Origin: Luteococcus sp052116585
GTDB lineage: Bacteria > Actinomycetota > Actinomycetes > Propionibacteriales > Propionibacteriaceae
Direction of reading: 5' to 3'
Assembly: GCF_052116585.1 (NCBI RefSeq)
Contig: NZ_JBQKKT010000015.1
Coordinates: 10,997 to 74,996 of the forward strand
DNA: 64,000 nucleotides
Under the pieces are notes generated by a model, which did not search any database, was not told the origin of the DNA, and saw only the letters and a program-made list of their open reading frames with translations. The translations under genes and the position numbers were made by a program. How positions within the stretch are numbered: the stretch's first letter is position 1; each line of letters opens with the position of its first letter. Shown here piece by piece: positions 50,686 through 59,622 of this stretch.

Positions 50686-52200
50686 TCAGGCGGCCGCGAC
50701 CCGACGGGCCCAGCGCCTGGCCAGGTCGCTGAGGCTGCGGTCCAGGGTGTCATTGCCGATCACGACGTCCTCCACCGGGAGCCCGACGGCCGCCAGCCCC
50801 GCCGTCGGCTGGCCGTCGCGGCCCAGGCAGGTGCCATCGCGGTCGATGTCGAGGCCGCGTCGGCCACGAGCCAGCCGCACGTGGCCGCGGGCAGCGAGAT
50901 CGTCGATCAGCGGCGTGCGGGCCCTGCGGGCGCCGGGCGGGCTGAGGACGGCATCCACCACGACGTCGGGCTGGGAATCACCAGCGGGCAGGTTCGTGAT
51001 CCGCTCACCGACCTGCACGCCCGACTCCAACCAGGACAGGTCGATCACACCGCGTTCGCACAGGTCGGCGATGCGGATCGCGGTACCCAGCGGCGGGCCG
51101 AAACCGAAGCGCTCCAGGCTACTGGCCACTTCCCGGTAGTGCTGCCAGCTGTCTGCCCCGGCGTCGGCAAAGGAAAGTCTGGACACCACGACGGGGCGCA
51201 GTGTTGCCCAGGCCCGGCCCAACATCCACGCAGCTCCCGGCCGGGCGGCGCGTTCGGCGTGGGCGATTGAGCGGTTCAGGGCGCTCAGCGCGCGCGGAGC
51301 CTCCTGCAGATCGGGCTCCCAGCCAGTGGTGATGGTCGTGTGGACCTCGGCGCGAGCCAGGTCGGGGCTGTGGCCGTTGAGCACCATCAGCTGGGTGGCG
51401 GCCTCGGCCACGGTGTCCACGACGCCCATCGGGTCGGGCGGCATGGTGGCGGCCAACAGGTCCATCGCTTCCTGCTCATCGGGGAGCAGCTCGTGACCGT
51501 GCGACGGGGTCGCCATCACGAAGCGTCCCGTGACGCCCAGGGGCAGGATGCGGGCCGGCCACTGGGAGCGGGGCCGCCCCTCGGTCAGGGCCAGGGCTGC
51601 GTCGACGAAGGTCAGAGCTGCACCGCGCATGGCGACGGTGCAGCCGGCGGGAACCTGTTCCTCATTGAGCCAGCGGTCGACGGGGTAGACGGCCTCCACC
51701 AGTCGCGTGGGCTGCTCGGGGTCCCAATGGTGTGCCAGGCGGTCGTCGTGGTCCGGGGCATGGCCAGTGGCCAGCAGAACCTCGTCGACGATGCGTGGCA
51801 TGTCCGACTCGACGAGCCAGCCCTGCTCGGTGCGAGTGATGCCGGAGACCGGCCAGGGGTGGGTGAGCACGCGGACGCCGGTGGGCGGCTCCTGGATGGT
51901 GCGGGTGCGGGCGGCGTGGAAGTAGGCACCGACGCGGTGGCGTGGAACCTCGCCGTCGGGGTCGATGCCGTGGGTGCGCAGCCATTCGGACAGGGGCTCC
52001 ATCGGGCGTACCTGGACGCCGCGGGTGTGGATGTTGAGGCGTAGGAACTCTGGCTGGTCGAGTGCGAACCCGCTGCCGGTGCCCGGCAGGACCGGGTCAT
52101 AGCAGTGAACCTCCAGGGCGTCGGGGCCGGACCACGCGTGCACCAGCTCTGTGAGGGCGTGGATGCCGTGTGGCCCCTGACCGATGATTGCCACCCTCAT
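50686..52200 (-). CDS. FAD/NAD(P)-binding protein
   Basis: A 504-residue flavoprotein of the NAD_binding_9 type. It starts MRVAIIGQGPHGIHAL (dinucleotide fold), then GTGSGFALDQPEFLRLNIHT and VLLATGHAPDHDDRL. The C-terminal AGLAAVGLPVEDVVIGNDTL closes the FAD domain. Similar genes accompany oxidative chemistry in actinobacteria; the substrate is unknown. ATG 52200 is preferred; ATG 52212 in the same frame is an alternative. Confidence 0.75.
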   Translation of the reverse strand: MRVAIIGQGPHGIHALTELVHAWSGPDALEVHCYDPVLPGTGSGFALDQPEFLRLNIHTRGVQVRPMEPLSEWLRTHGIDPDGEVPRHRVGAYFHAARTRTIQEPPTGVRVLTHPWPVSGITRTEQGWLVESDMPRIVDEVLLATGHAPDHDDRLAHHWDPEQPTRLVEAVYPVDRWLNEEQVPAGCTVAMRGAALTFVDAALALTEGRPRSQWPARILPLGVTGRFVMATPSHGHELLPDEQEAMDLLAATMPPDPMGVVDTVAEAATQLMVLNGHSPDLARAEVHTTITTGWEPDLQEAPRALSALNRSIAHAERAARPGAAWMLGRAWATLRPVVVSRLSFADAGADSWQHYREVASSLERFGFGPPLGTAIRIADLCERGVIDLSWLESGVQVGERITNLPAGDSQPDVVVDAVLSPPGARRARTPLIDDLAARGHVRLARGRRGLDIDRDGTCLGRDGQPTAGLAAVGLPVEDVVIGNDTLDRSLSDLARRWARRVAAA

Positions 52201-52471
52201 GACGCTTCGCATCTCCCTGGTCCTGCGCGGTGTCTGTGCCGCGAACCTTCCTGGCACCATGATGACCCACCGATTTGGGGAGAAAGGTCGTCTCACGGAC
52301 GAACTTGAACAACTGCCCGATTTCACCGCGGGAAAGTTGATGAACTTCATTCTGTTAACAGGTCATTTTGGGGCGCAGGATGGTCATTCGGGATTGCCCG
52401 TGCGGCAGGGGATCCCCGGCTCGCTGGGATTGCCTCCGGCGTCTTGTGGAGGCGTCATCAATTCAGGGGAT

Positions 52472-52489
52472 GAAGCAAGGGCTTGCTTC
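52472..52489. terminator. Short hairpin overlapping the pdxH stop
   Basis: GAAGCAAG and CTTGCTTC are separated by two bases. The rest of 52213-52471 contains only the leader of the FAD-protein gene and no supported gene. Confidence 0.5.
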
Positions 52490-53120
52490 ACGGAGCCAGT
52501 CGGTCACGCCGCCACTGACCATCGGCGAGTGTGTAGCGCAGCCGGTCGTGCAGTCGGGAAGGCCGACCCTGCCAGAACTCCCACACGTCGGGGGTCAGCC
52601 GGTAGCCACCCCAGTTCTGCGGACGCGGAGGGTTGTCGCCGTATTCCTGCGCGGCCGACTCGGCGCTGGCCACGAGGGCATCGCGGCCAGCGATCACCTG
52701 GCTCTGCGGCGAGGCCCACGCCTCGATCCGCGATTCGAGCGGGCGCTGGGCGAAGTACTCGTCGGACTCCTGGGCGGAGACCTTCTCGATCCTTCCCTCG
52801 ATGCGCACCACCCGTTCCAGCTGGGGCCAGTGGAACTGCAGTGCGCCAAAGGGATTGCCTGCCAGCTCCTGCCCCTTGCGGGAGTCGTAGTTCGTGAAGA
52901 AGACGAGCCCCTGCTCGTCGAAGCTCTTCACCAGCACGATGCGCGTGGAGGGGCGACCGTCGGGGCCCACGGTTGCCAGGGTCATCGCATTGGGGTCGAG
53001 GGCGTCGGTCTGGCGGGCGTCCTCAAACCACCGCTCGAACTGCTGCACGGGAGTCCGTGCGGCGTTCGCCTCGTCCAGTTCGTCGCCCTGGTAGTCGCGT
53101 CGCATGCCATGGATGTCCAT
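52488..53120 (-). CDS. pdxH: Pyridoxamine 5'-phosphate oxidase
   Basis: A 210-residue FMN enzyme that makes pyridoxal phosphate. RIVLVKSFDEQGLVFFTNYD and SRKGQELAGNPFGALQFHWP are the FMN-binding strands. The C-terminal signature EFWQGRPSRLHDRLRY contains the conserved Arg and His. Full length, with start MDIHGMRRDYQ as in homologues. Confidence 0.93.
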   Translation of the reverse strand: MDIHGMRRDYQGDELDEANAARTPVQQFERWFEDARQTDALDPNAMTLATVGPDGRPSTRIVLVKSFDEQGLVFFTNYDSRKGQELAGNPFGALQFHWPQLERVVRIEGRIEKVSAQESDEYFAQRPLESRIEAWASPQSQVIAGRDALVASAESAAQEYGDNPPRPQNWGGYRLTPDVWEFWQGRPSRLHDRLRYTLADGQWRRDRLAP

Positions 53121-53147
53121 GCCGCGATCCTATGACCGGGTGGGTAC

Positions 53148-53182
53148 CGCCGGGCCGCCGGGCCGCCGGGCCGCCGGGCTTC
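53148..53182. repeat. CCGGGCCGC nonamer repeat
   Basis: About four units of a 9-base GC-only repeat in the 246-base gap upstream of the GNAT gene. The gap also contains inverted copies of TGCGGAGTTC at 53236-53245 and 53322-53331. Confidence 0.65.
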
Positions 53183-53311
53183 AGGGCTGCCGGCTTCAGG
53201 GGGTGCTGGCGTTGCCGGGACGCGGCGTCGTCCCAGAACTCCGCAATTTGGCCGCCAGGTGCCGAGCAGCTCGCGTCTTGCGGCGGGGCCCCTGCTGCGA
53301 TGGCGAAAGGC

Positions 53312-53331
53312 GAGGGCGATCTGCGGAGTTC
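53312..53331. repeat. Dispersed 20-mer, copy 1
   Basis: GAGGGCGATCTGCGGAGTTC occurs here and, with one change, at 59423-59442. Both copies are intergenic. A 14-base inverted copy (CCCAGAACTCCGCA) lies at 53232-53245. Confidence 0.6.
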
Positions 53332-53366
53332 GCCGTCGGGAGCCCTGTGGCGACTAGCGTGGGTGC

Positions 53367-54038
53367 ATGAGCGCACAGATCAGTGAGCACGACCTGCGTC
53401 AGCTCCATCGCGAGCTGCTCCAGCCCACCTTCCCCGAGGACGAGCTCCTGACCGAGGAGGACTTCGTCGACGGTTGTCTGGCCGGCACGATCCAGCTGCA
53501 CGTCGAACGCGACGGGGGCCGGCCCATTGCCCTGGTTGCCGCGGAATTCCACCCGCAGTCGAGGGTCCTGTTGGTGGACTACCTTGCGGTGGAGCCCTCG
53601 GCGCGAGGCGGAGGGATCGGCGGCCGGGCCCTCACCGCTGCCCTGAAGACCTGGCAACAGGAGTTCGGCCCGCGTCTGGTGCTGGCAGAGGTGGAGCACC
53701 CCAGCACACCTGCCCGGGAGGCTGCGCACGGCGACCCGGTGGCGCGGGTGGCCTTCTACGCCCGGCTGGGGGCACGGGCGCTCCCGCTGCCCTATGCCCA
53801 GCCCCCGTTGCGGCCCGGGGGTCGCGCCGTTGACGGGTTGATGCTCGTCGTGCTGCGCGAGGACGGTCGCGCTCCGGACCACGAGGTGGCGGCCGCCCCG
53901 GTGCGCGACTTCCTGCGCCAGCACCTGCCGTCGGGCGACGACTGCCGCCGCGCCCTGGACCGGATCGACGGTCACGTGCTGCCCACCATTGAACTGACCG
54001 AACCCGCGAGCAAGCTCCCCAGCCCACCGCGTCGCTGA
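53367..54038 (+). CDS. GNAT family N-acetyltransferase
   Basis: A 223-residue protein with the acetyl-CoA-binding signature VDYLAVEPSARGGGIGGRAL (about residues 70-89) and a following FYARLGARAL strand. Substrate unknown. The C-terminal 50 residues extend beyond the usual GNAT core. Confidence 0.82.
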   Translation: MSAQISEHDLRQLHRELLQPTFPEDELLTEEDFVDGCLAGTIQLHVERDGGRPIALVAAEFHPQSRVLLVDYLAVEPSARGGGIGGRALTAALKTWQQEFGPRLVLAEVEHPSTPAREAAHGDPVARVAFYARLGARALPLPYAQPPLRPGGRAVDGLMLVVLREDGRAPDHEVAAAPVRDFLRQHLPSGDDCRRALDRIDGHVLPTIELTEPASKLPSPPRR

Positions 54039-54230
54039 ACCCAGAGTGCGGGGCTGGGATTGCGGCTGAGGGATTGTTGTCAGGGGTGGCCCGGGACTTG
54101 AGTCGCGCTGGTCTTGGCCCTTCTGGTGGGCTCGGGTTCAGCGGCGCGTGGGTTTGGGGCGCTCGCGTGTGCTGTAGCCGACGCGGCGGGAGTGAAGCCA
54201 CGCGGGGAGCCGTCCGAGACCCGCCCGCTG

Positions 54231-54270
54231 CAGCCCAAGACCGGCCGCTGCAGCCCAAGACCGGCCGCTG
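54231..54270. repeat. 20-base tandem duplication
   Basis: Two exact copies of CAGCCCAAGACCGGCCGCTG directly downstream of the methyltransferase stop. The rest of 54039-54230 contains no supported feature. Confidence 0.75.
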
Positions 54271-54275
54271 CCGTG

Positions 54276-54974
54276 CTAGACGGCCAGGCGGCGGGCGTGC
54301 AGCACGTGGTCGGCGCGGTGGTGGGCGCCACCACCCGTGGCGACGTGCCGCTCGCGCTGCTCGTCGACGAGGATTTCCCAGTCCTCCCGCGCGCGGACGA
54401 GGGCCGCCATCTCCTGCGGCAGGACGATGCGCTCGTGGTCGGGTCCCGCGGCGGGCTGGCTCCCGTTCGAGTCGCTGGCATGGTGCTCGTGACCGTGACC
54501 GTGGCCGTGGCCGTGATCTGCGTCGAAGACGTGATGCACGAAGAGCAGGTGCCCACCCGGGACAACCAGGTTGAGCAGACGGTTCTCCGCCGCCCGGTCA
54601 GGGGTCTTCAAGAGCACCGGGTACATGGCGCTCACCAGCTCGAATCCTGCCGGCATCAGCGTCGCGTCCAGGAAGGCGGAGGCCACTCCCGTCACGGTGA
54701 CGCCAGCCCGGTCAGCCGCCGCCAAGGTGTGCTGGATGGCCTTTGGGGAGATGTCCAGGCTGGTCACGTGCCAGCCGCGCTGCGCCAACCACACGGAGTC
54801 CGCGCCCTCGCCGCAGCCGACGTCCAGAGCCCGGCGGGCCTGCAGGCCGGACACCTCGTCGAGCAGCGCCTGGTTAGGATTGCCGCTCCACACCGGATCC
54901 CCGGAGTAACGCTCATCCCACTCCCGGGCGGTGGTTGCGGGGTGCGGGCGGCTGGCGGGATCTTGGGTGCTCAC
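54276..54974 (-). CDS. SAM-dependent methyltransferase with His-rich loop
   Basis: A 232-residue class I methyltransferase. Motif I is ALDVGCGEGADSVWLAQRGW (about residues 50-69), and DISPKAIQHTLAAA follows. An insertion HGHGHGHGHEHH at about residue 153 resembles metal-binding histidine tracts. The family resembles TehB/thiopurine-type methyltransferases acting on small toxic molecules. GTG 54974 is the assumed start. Confidence 0.8.
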   Translation of the reverse strand: MSTQDPASRPHPATTAREWDERYSGDPVWSGNPNQALLDEVSGLQARRALDVGCGEGADSVWLAQRGWHVTSLDISPKAIQHTLAAADRAGVTVTGVASAFLDATLMPAGFELVSAMYPVLLKTPDRAAENRLLNLVVPGGHLLFVHHVFDADHGHGHGHGHEHHASDSNGSQPAAGPDHERIVLPQEMAALVRAREDWEILVDEQRERHVATGGGAHHRADHVLHARRLAV

Positions 54975-55106
54975 GCCGGAAGCGTACCGGCCCCACCTCC
55001 AGGTTGGACGCATGTCCCCTGAACAGGTGACGGCACGGAATTTGCTCTCAGCGGATTTCCTGAGAAAATTCTTAACGCACAGCCCCACACCTCTGGACGG
55101 AGTCCC

Positions 55107-56063
55107 GTGAGCCACCCCACCAAGCGCCTCGCCACGCTGGCAACCGGCATCCTGCTGGCCGCGAGCGGCCTGTTCGGTGGCGTCGTGGCACCCGCCGCTG
55201 CTGCGCCCGTCGAGGCATCCGACGCGGCGGTCTCCGTCGGGGACCCGGTGGTGGGCATCCCCAAGCCGTGCGCGACGTCCCACGAATGGCCGTCCGACGC
55301 GTCGCTGGACGAGATCAAGACCCAGCTGGCCAGCAACACCGGCATCAAGCTGGTGGGATCCGGGTGGACGGATCCCGCCAACCGGCCCATGGTCAAGATC
55401 GTCTGGCAGACCCTCGAGGCGCTCAGCTGCACCGACTACGTCACCACCATCACCAGCAATCACCCGGACTTCACGCTCAATGCCAGCGCGATCAGCGGCT
55501 GGGCCTTTGGTGACTGGGGCCTGACGCGTCCGGGTGCGGTGACGATTGACTTCGCCAAGTGGCAGGCGCCCTACCAGGCTGGTGACAAGGGTCGTCTGGT
55601 GCGCTTGTTCGTCCACGAGCTGGGCCACGCCTACAGTCGCACCCCCGAGGCGCAGAAGGCGTACAACCGCTTTGGCACCCTGTACGCCGCCACCGGGAAT
55701 TTCAGCGATTACGGCCGAGGCAGCGCCAACGAGAACTTCAGCGAGGTCGTCGGCTACTACGTGGCGCGTTGTGCCGCGCAGAACCCGTATGACGCAAAGG
55801 TCCGCAACCAGGGGCAGTTCGACAAGTACTACGAGCTGGTCAAGGAAGAGGTCTTCGACGGGCGTGAATTCGGCCCGGGCGTTGGCAAGACGCCTGATTG
55901 CTCGCTGACCCCGCGCACCACGCCGAGCCCTGAGCCGCGCGCCGCACAGGAACCCATCAAGCGCGTGCCCAGCGAATCCGTGGCCACCGTCAACCGGGTC
56001 CCGAAGACCCTGGCCGCCGAGACCACCGTGACGCGGGTACTCAAGGAGTCGCTGGACCGCTGA
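55107..56063 (+). CDS. Secreted zinc metallopeptidase-like protein
   Basis: A 318-residue secreted protein. Residues 1-33 are a signal peptide ending APAAAA. LFVHELGHAYSR at about residue 168 is HExxH, and SANENFSEVVGYYVARC about 38 residues later supplies a candidate third ligand Glu, as in gluzincins. The C-terminal 60 residues are a polar tail with repeated KRVPSES/NRVPKT/TRVLKES-like units. The start is GTG 55107. Likely a wall or host-protein peptidase; the substrate is unknown. Confidence 0.75.
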   Translation: MSHPTKRLATLATGILLAASGLFGGVVAPAAAAPVEASDAAVSVGDPVVGIPKPCATSHEWPSDASLDEIKTQLASNTGIKLVGSGWTDPANRPMVKIVWQTLEALSCTDYVTTITSNHPDFTLNASAISGWAFGDWGLTRPGAVTIDFAKWQAPYQAGDKGRLVRLFVHELGHAYSRTPEAQKAYNRFGTLYAATGNFSDYGRGSANENFSEVVGYYVARCAAQNPYDAKVRNQGQFDKYYELVKEEVFDGREFGPGVGKTPDCSLTPRTTPSPEPRAAQEPIKRVPSESVATVNRVPKTLAAETTVTRVLKESLDR

Positions 56064-56120
56064 GGTTGGCACCGCGCAACAATGGAGTGGCACGCATCCC
56101 CTTTCTCAGGAGAAACAGCC

Positions 56121-57170
56121 ATGCCAGAAGTCCTCGCGTACGCGACCGACGACAAGTCCTGCCAGTTCCACAAGACCACCATCACCCGTCGTGAGCCCGG
56201 CCCCACCGAGGTCTTCTTCGAGGTGAAGTACGCCGGCATCTGTCACTCGGACATTCACACCGCCCGCGAGGAGTGGGGGCCGATCAACTATCCCCTGGTC
56301 CCCGGCCACGAGCTGACAGGCATCATCACCCAGGTTGGCTCCGAGGTCACCAAGTACAAGGTGGGGGACAAGGTTGGCGTCGGCTGCTTCGTCGACTCCT
56401 GCGGCGAGTGCGAGCTCTGCCTGGCCGGCCGGGAGAACTTCTGCACCAGCACCGAGAAGCCGACGGTCTGGACCTACAACTCGATCGGTCGCGACGGCCT
56501 GCCCACCGCCGGTGGTTACAGCCAGGGCATCACCGTGGAGCAGGACTACGTGCTGCGCATCCCCGACGAGATCCCCTTCGAGAAGGCCGCACCGCTGCTG
56601 TGCGCCGGCATCACCACCTACCTGCCGCTCAAGCGCTGGGGCGCTGGCCCCGGCAAGCAGGTGGCCGTGGTCGGCATGGGTGGCCTGGGCCACATGGCCG
56701 TCCAGATCGCCGCCGCGATGGGCGCTGAGGTGAGCGTCATCAGCCAGACGATGAGCAAGGAGGCCGACGGCAAGAAGTTCGGCGCCAAGCACTACTACGC
56801 CTCCAGTGAGGAGGGCACGCTCAAGAAGCTGCGAGCCCACTTCGACCTGATCATCTCCACCATCTCCGCGGAGAGTGACCTGGACGCCCTGCTGGGCACG
56901 CTCAAGGTGGACGGCGTCTTCGTCGACGTCGGCCTGCCCGAGCACCCGTCCACCTTCAGCTTCGGCAGCCTCATCCGCGGCGACAAGGCGATGGCCGGCA
57001 GCAACATCGGCGGCATCGCCGCCACCCAGGAGATGCTCGACTTCTGCGCCGAGCACGGCATCGCGCCGCAGGTGGAGATCATCAGCGGCGAGGAGATCAC
57101 CGAGGCCTACGACAAGGTGGTCGAATCCAAGGTGCGCTACCGCTACGTGATCGACACCTCGACCTTCTGA
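56121..57170 (+). CDS. NAD(P)-dependent alcohol dehydrogenase, zinc type (YahK/AdhC-like)
   Basis: A 349-residue medium-chain dehydrogenase. GICHSDIHTAREEWG and PLVPGHELTG bind the catalytic zinc, and the four-Cys structural zinc site is DSCGECELCLAGRENFC. The Rossmann loop is VAVVGMGGLGHMAVQ. Sequence pattern fits the broad cinnamyl-alcohol/aldehyde reductase subgroup that uses NADPH. ATG 56121 lies downstream of CAGGAGAAA. Monocistronic. Confidence 0.9.
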   Translation: MPEVLAYATDDKSCQFHKTTITRREPGPTEVFFEVKYAGICHSDIHTAREEWGPINYPLVPGHELTGIITQVGSEVTKYKVGDKVGVGCFVDSCGECELCLAGRENFCTSTEKPTVWTYNSIGRDGLPTAGGYSQGITVEQDYVLRIPDEIPFEKAAPLLCAGITTYLPLKRWGAGPGKQVAVVGMGGLGHMAVQIAAAMGAEVSVISQTMSKEADGKKFGAKHYYASSEEGTLKKLRAHFDLIISTISAESDLDALLGTLKVDGVFVDVGLPEHPSTFSFGSLIRGDKAMAGSNIGGIAATQEMLDFCAEHGIAPQVEIISGEEITEAYDKVVESKVRYRYVIDTSTF

Positions 57171-57199
57171 TGGATGCTCCTGACTGACGCCGGAGAGCG

Positions 57200-57236
57200 A
57201 CGGGCCCGGCCACCATTCGTCGGTGGCCGGGCCCGT
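57200..57236. terminator. Intrinsic terminator after alcohol dehydrogenase
   Basis: A 15-base perfect stem, ACGGGCCCGGCCACC with its complement, and a 7-base loop. Confidence 0.85.
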
Positions 57237-57293
57237 TCATTGGCTGGGACCGTCATTGGCTGGGTTCGTCGAGGTCTGCTGGGCCCGTCGGGG

Positions 57294-57662
57294 TCAGGAG
57301 GGCTGGTGCACGCTCCGCGGCGGACTGGAGCGGGCGAGCCAGGCCAGTGCAATGCCCGCGAAATCGGCCAGCAGGTCCAGGGCGGAGCCGCTGCGGGTGG
57401 GGATCAGCTGCCACTGCACGATCTCGCTGACGACGGCATGGATCGCGCTCAGCCCCAGCGCGGCAGCCCGTCGGGCGCCAGCCAGCAGGAAGAGCCAGGC
57501 CACGCCGCCAAAGAGCAACAGGTGCACCAACTTGTCGGCGTGGGGGAAGGGCTGGGAGCCGCCGGCGCTGGGGGAGTAGAGCGCCCAGCACTGAAAGACC
57601 AGGGCAATGAGGGCAAGGCCCACAAGTGCGGGGCGCAGCCGACTCGGGTGGCGTGAGGTCAT
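57294..57662 (-). CDS. VanZ family membrane protein
   Basis: A 122-residue protein with four short helices. HADKLVHLLLFGGVAWLFLL and VVSEIVQWQLIPTRSGSALDLLADFAGIALAWLA match the VanZ-like pattern (His in helix 2, E-xx-Q and D-xx-A-N/D-xxG in the last helix). VanZ is linked to glycopeptide resistance in some bacteria, but most members have no known role. Confidence 0.8.
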   Translation of the reverse strand: MTSRHPSRLRPALVGLALIALVFQCWALYSPSAGGSQPFPHADKLVHLLLFGGVAWLFLLAGARRAAALGLSAIHAVVSEIVQWQLIPTRSGSALDLLADFAGIALAWLARSSPPRSVHQPS

Positions 57663-57788
57663 CGGGTCAGTGTGGCACAACGGGCCGGTGTCCCGACGAG
57701 TGCGGCTCGGCCTTCATTCCTGCGGGTCTGCATGCGGCAGAGACGGGCCGTCGACGGGCGTGGGCGACCCGCTGGGCGAAATGGCAGG

Positions 57789-58277
57789 TCAGTTGGACTG
57801 GCCGCCGGCGCGGATACCGACGGTGTGGGCCTGGACGGCGGAGTTGACGCGCTCCAGCACGTCGAGCGTGGCAGCGAGCTTCTCCGGGGCGACGTCCTGC
57901 AGCACCTGGCGCAGGGTCTCGTTCAGGGGATCCTGGAAGTTGTTCACCGACTGGATGCCCAGTTCGGTGGGAACCAGGAGGACCTTGCGTCGGTCCTGCG
58001 GATCCACCTCGCGCTGGACGTGGCCCGACTGGGAGAGGCGCTCCACCAGGTAGGTCACGGCGCCGCTGCTCAGGCTCAGGTTGCTGGCCAGCTCACCGGC
58101 GGTGATCGACCGACCCTCCTCCTGGGCGGAGCGGATCAGCAGCAGGGCGCGAAAGTCGGTCAGGTAGAGGTCTTGGTTCTCTGCGCACGCATGACCCAGG
58201 TGTTCATTGGCGCGGCACAGCATGCGCAGGGACTTGTTGAGTCGCAGCGCGTCGTTCTTGGAATCGGATGATGGCAC
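57789..58277 (-). CDS. MarR family transcriptional regulator
   Basis: A 162-residue winged-helix protein: LYLTDFRALLLIRSAQEEG, ITAGELASNLSLSSGAVTYLVERL and a wing with REVDPQDRRKVLLVPTELG. GTG 58277 lies just after TACCCT, so the message may be leaderless. No target gene can be assigned; the mutarotase gene is the next gene upstream. Confidence 0.82.
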   Translation of the reverse strand: MPSSDSKNDALRLNKSLRMLCRANEHLGHACAENQDLYLTDFRALLLIRSAQEEGRSITAGELASNLSLSSGAVTYLVERLSQSGHVQREVDPQDRRKVLLVPTELGIQSVNNFQDPLNETLRQVLQDVAPEKLAATLDVLERVNSAVQAHTVGIRAGGQSN

Positions 58278-58419
58278 AAACGCTAGGGTAGCCACTGAAT
58301 CGATGAATGAACGAACCAGCGCACACAGCATTCCTTCAAGTCTTCAAGTTGAGGACTGACCACGCGTGGGGTGACACCCCCGCGTGGGTTCCTGTGGGAA
58401 TCCGTGCGCGCTGGGTATG

Positions 58420-59295
58420 TCACTCTGCAGAAATGGTCACGCTCATCGTGTGCTGGCCGCCTGGAGTGAGTGAAACTGCGTTGGCAAGGACATTTGCTGA
58501 TTCGACGCAACACATCCCCGTCCATTCGTCATCCCCGAAGTCCGCCATTCGAGAAGACTTGTCCACCCAGGGGTTCCACACGACGGTGTTGGAGGAGTTG
58601 GACTTGTCCACCACGATGGTCCGGTTTCGGCCACCGTCGACGATCTGCGTCGTCTCCTCGGAGAAGTACACACGGTCCGTCTCCATGGTGAAATTGACCT
58701 CTCCCTGCTGGATCTCGTCGCCGCCCGCTACCTTGTCCAGGAAGCGTGCTCCGTCGAGCCCCCGGACCACGGTCTGGTGCACGTCGGCAATGTCGAAGTA
58801 GGTGTGCAGCGCCTCCTCGAAGTCCAACGGCTGCTCGCCGGCGGTCACCGTCAGATCCAGGGTCAGGGTCTGCGCCAGGGTGACGGTGAGGCGGGCGGTG
58901 AAGTCGTCGGGGAAGCCTCCCAGATCGGCAACCTGCCCGGCGGTGAGCTCCAGCGCCAGGGTCGCAGCGCCGTCCTGCACGCGCGCCTCCACCAGCGTCC
59001 AGTCGCTGAGCCGCGCGAATCCGTGGGCAGGCGTCCGGTCACCCTCGCGTCCCGGGCCGAACCAGGGGAAGCAGATCGGCACCCCACCGCGCAGCGGCTT
59101 GTCCGGCGCATACTCGGACGCGCCACTCATCCAGAGAACCGGCTCCTTGCCAGCCGGCTGCCACTCGGCGACGTGGGCTCCGTGCAGGAAGACCAGGCCA
59201 CGGCCCAGCTCGGTCTCCACCCGGAGGGCAGGCAGGCCATTGACGGTCTCGGCGGTGATGCCCTGGGGCAGGTCAGTGCTCGTCTGGGTGCTCAT
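58420..59295 (-). CDS. D-hexose-6-phosphate mutarotase (YeaD-like)
   Basis: A 291-residue galactose-mutarotase-fold enzyme with LFLHGAHVAEWQPAG-type opening (VFLHGAHVAEW), GGVPICFPWFGP (about residue 75) and catalytic His/Glu in HGFARLSDW and EEALHTYFDIAD. It interconverts alpha and beta anomers of glucose-6-phosphate. ATG 59295 gives the MSTQTST start. Confidence 0.9.
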   Translation of the reverse strand: MSTQTSTDLPQGITAETVNGLPALRVETELGRGLVFLHGAHVAEWQPAGKEPVLWMSGASEYAPDKPLRGGVPICFPWFGPGREGDRTPAHGFARLSDWTLVEARVQDGAATLALELTAGQVADLGGFPDDFTARLTVTLAQTLTLDLTVTAGEQPLDFEEALHTYFDIADVHQTVVRGLDGARFLDKVAGGDEIQQGEVNFTMETDRVYFSEETTQIVDGGRNRTIVVDKSNSSNTVVWNPWVDKSSRMADFGDDEWTGMCCVESANVLANAVSLTPGGQHTMSVTISAE

Positions 59296-59422
59296 GGCGT
59301 CGAAACTACTCCCGACGAGCGAGGGTGCACAGGGGTTGGGCGATCTTGCCTCCGCAAGTTGACCGCTCGTTGGGGCTCTGGTCACCCGGTGGCGTGGCGG
59401 GGTCAGTGCGGAGGCTCAGTCA

Positions 59423-59442
59423 GAGGGTGATCTGCGGAGTTC
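59423..59442. repeat. Dispersed 20-mer, copy 2
   Basis: GAGGGTGATCTGCGGAGTTC, 19 of 20 identical to 53312-53331. It lies in the 327-base gap upstream of the UvrA-like gene. Confidence 0.6.
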
Positions 59443-59489
59443 TGGGCAGGGCTCGAGGCGCGCCTGTGCGGCACGGGAGGATCGCGGCG

Positions 59490-59534
59490 GGGGACAACGC
59501 GTCAGGGGACAACGCGTCAGGGGACAACGCGTCA
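59490..59534. repeat. Triple 15-base direct repeat upstream of the uvrA-like gene
   Basis: Three perfect head-to-tail copies of GGGGACAACGCGTCA, each with the palindrome ACGCGT, lie 90-130 bases before the gene. They look like iterated protein-binding sites. The rest of the gap shows nothing else. Confidence 0.8.
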
Positions 59535-59622
59535 GGGAAGTGTCGGTGCCATCTGCTTCACTTGACGGGTGAACCACCGGCTGGTCGGGGGTGCACGCAC
59601 GAACCGACGATGGAGACTCCCC

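Noticed and set aside
53121..53366. Short plus-strand frames in the GC-repeat region upstream of the GNAT gene
   Set aside because: They follow the CCGGGCCGC nonamer repeat and have no ribosome binding site or domain.
54975..56093. Long minus-strand extension upstream of the methyltransferase frame
   Set aside because: It lies antisense to the secreted metallopeptidase gene, which has a signal peptide and HExxH. The methyltransferase begins at GTG 54974.
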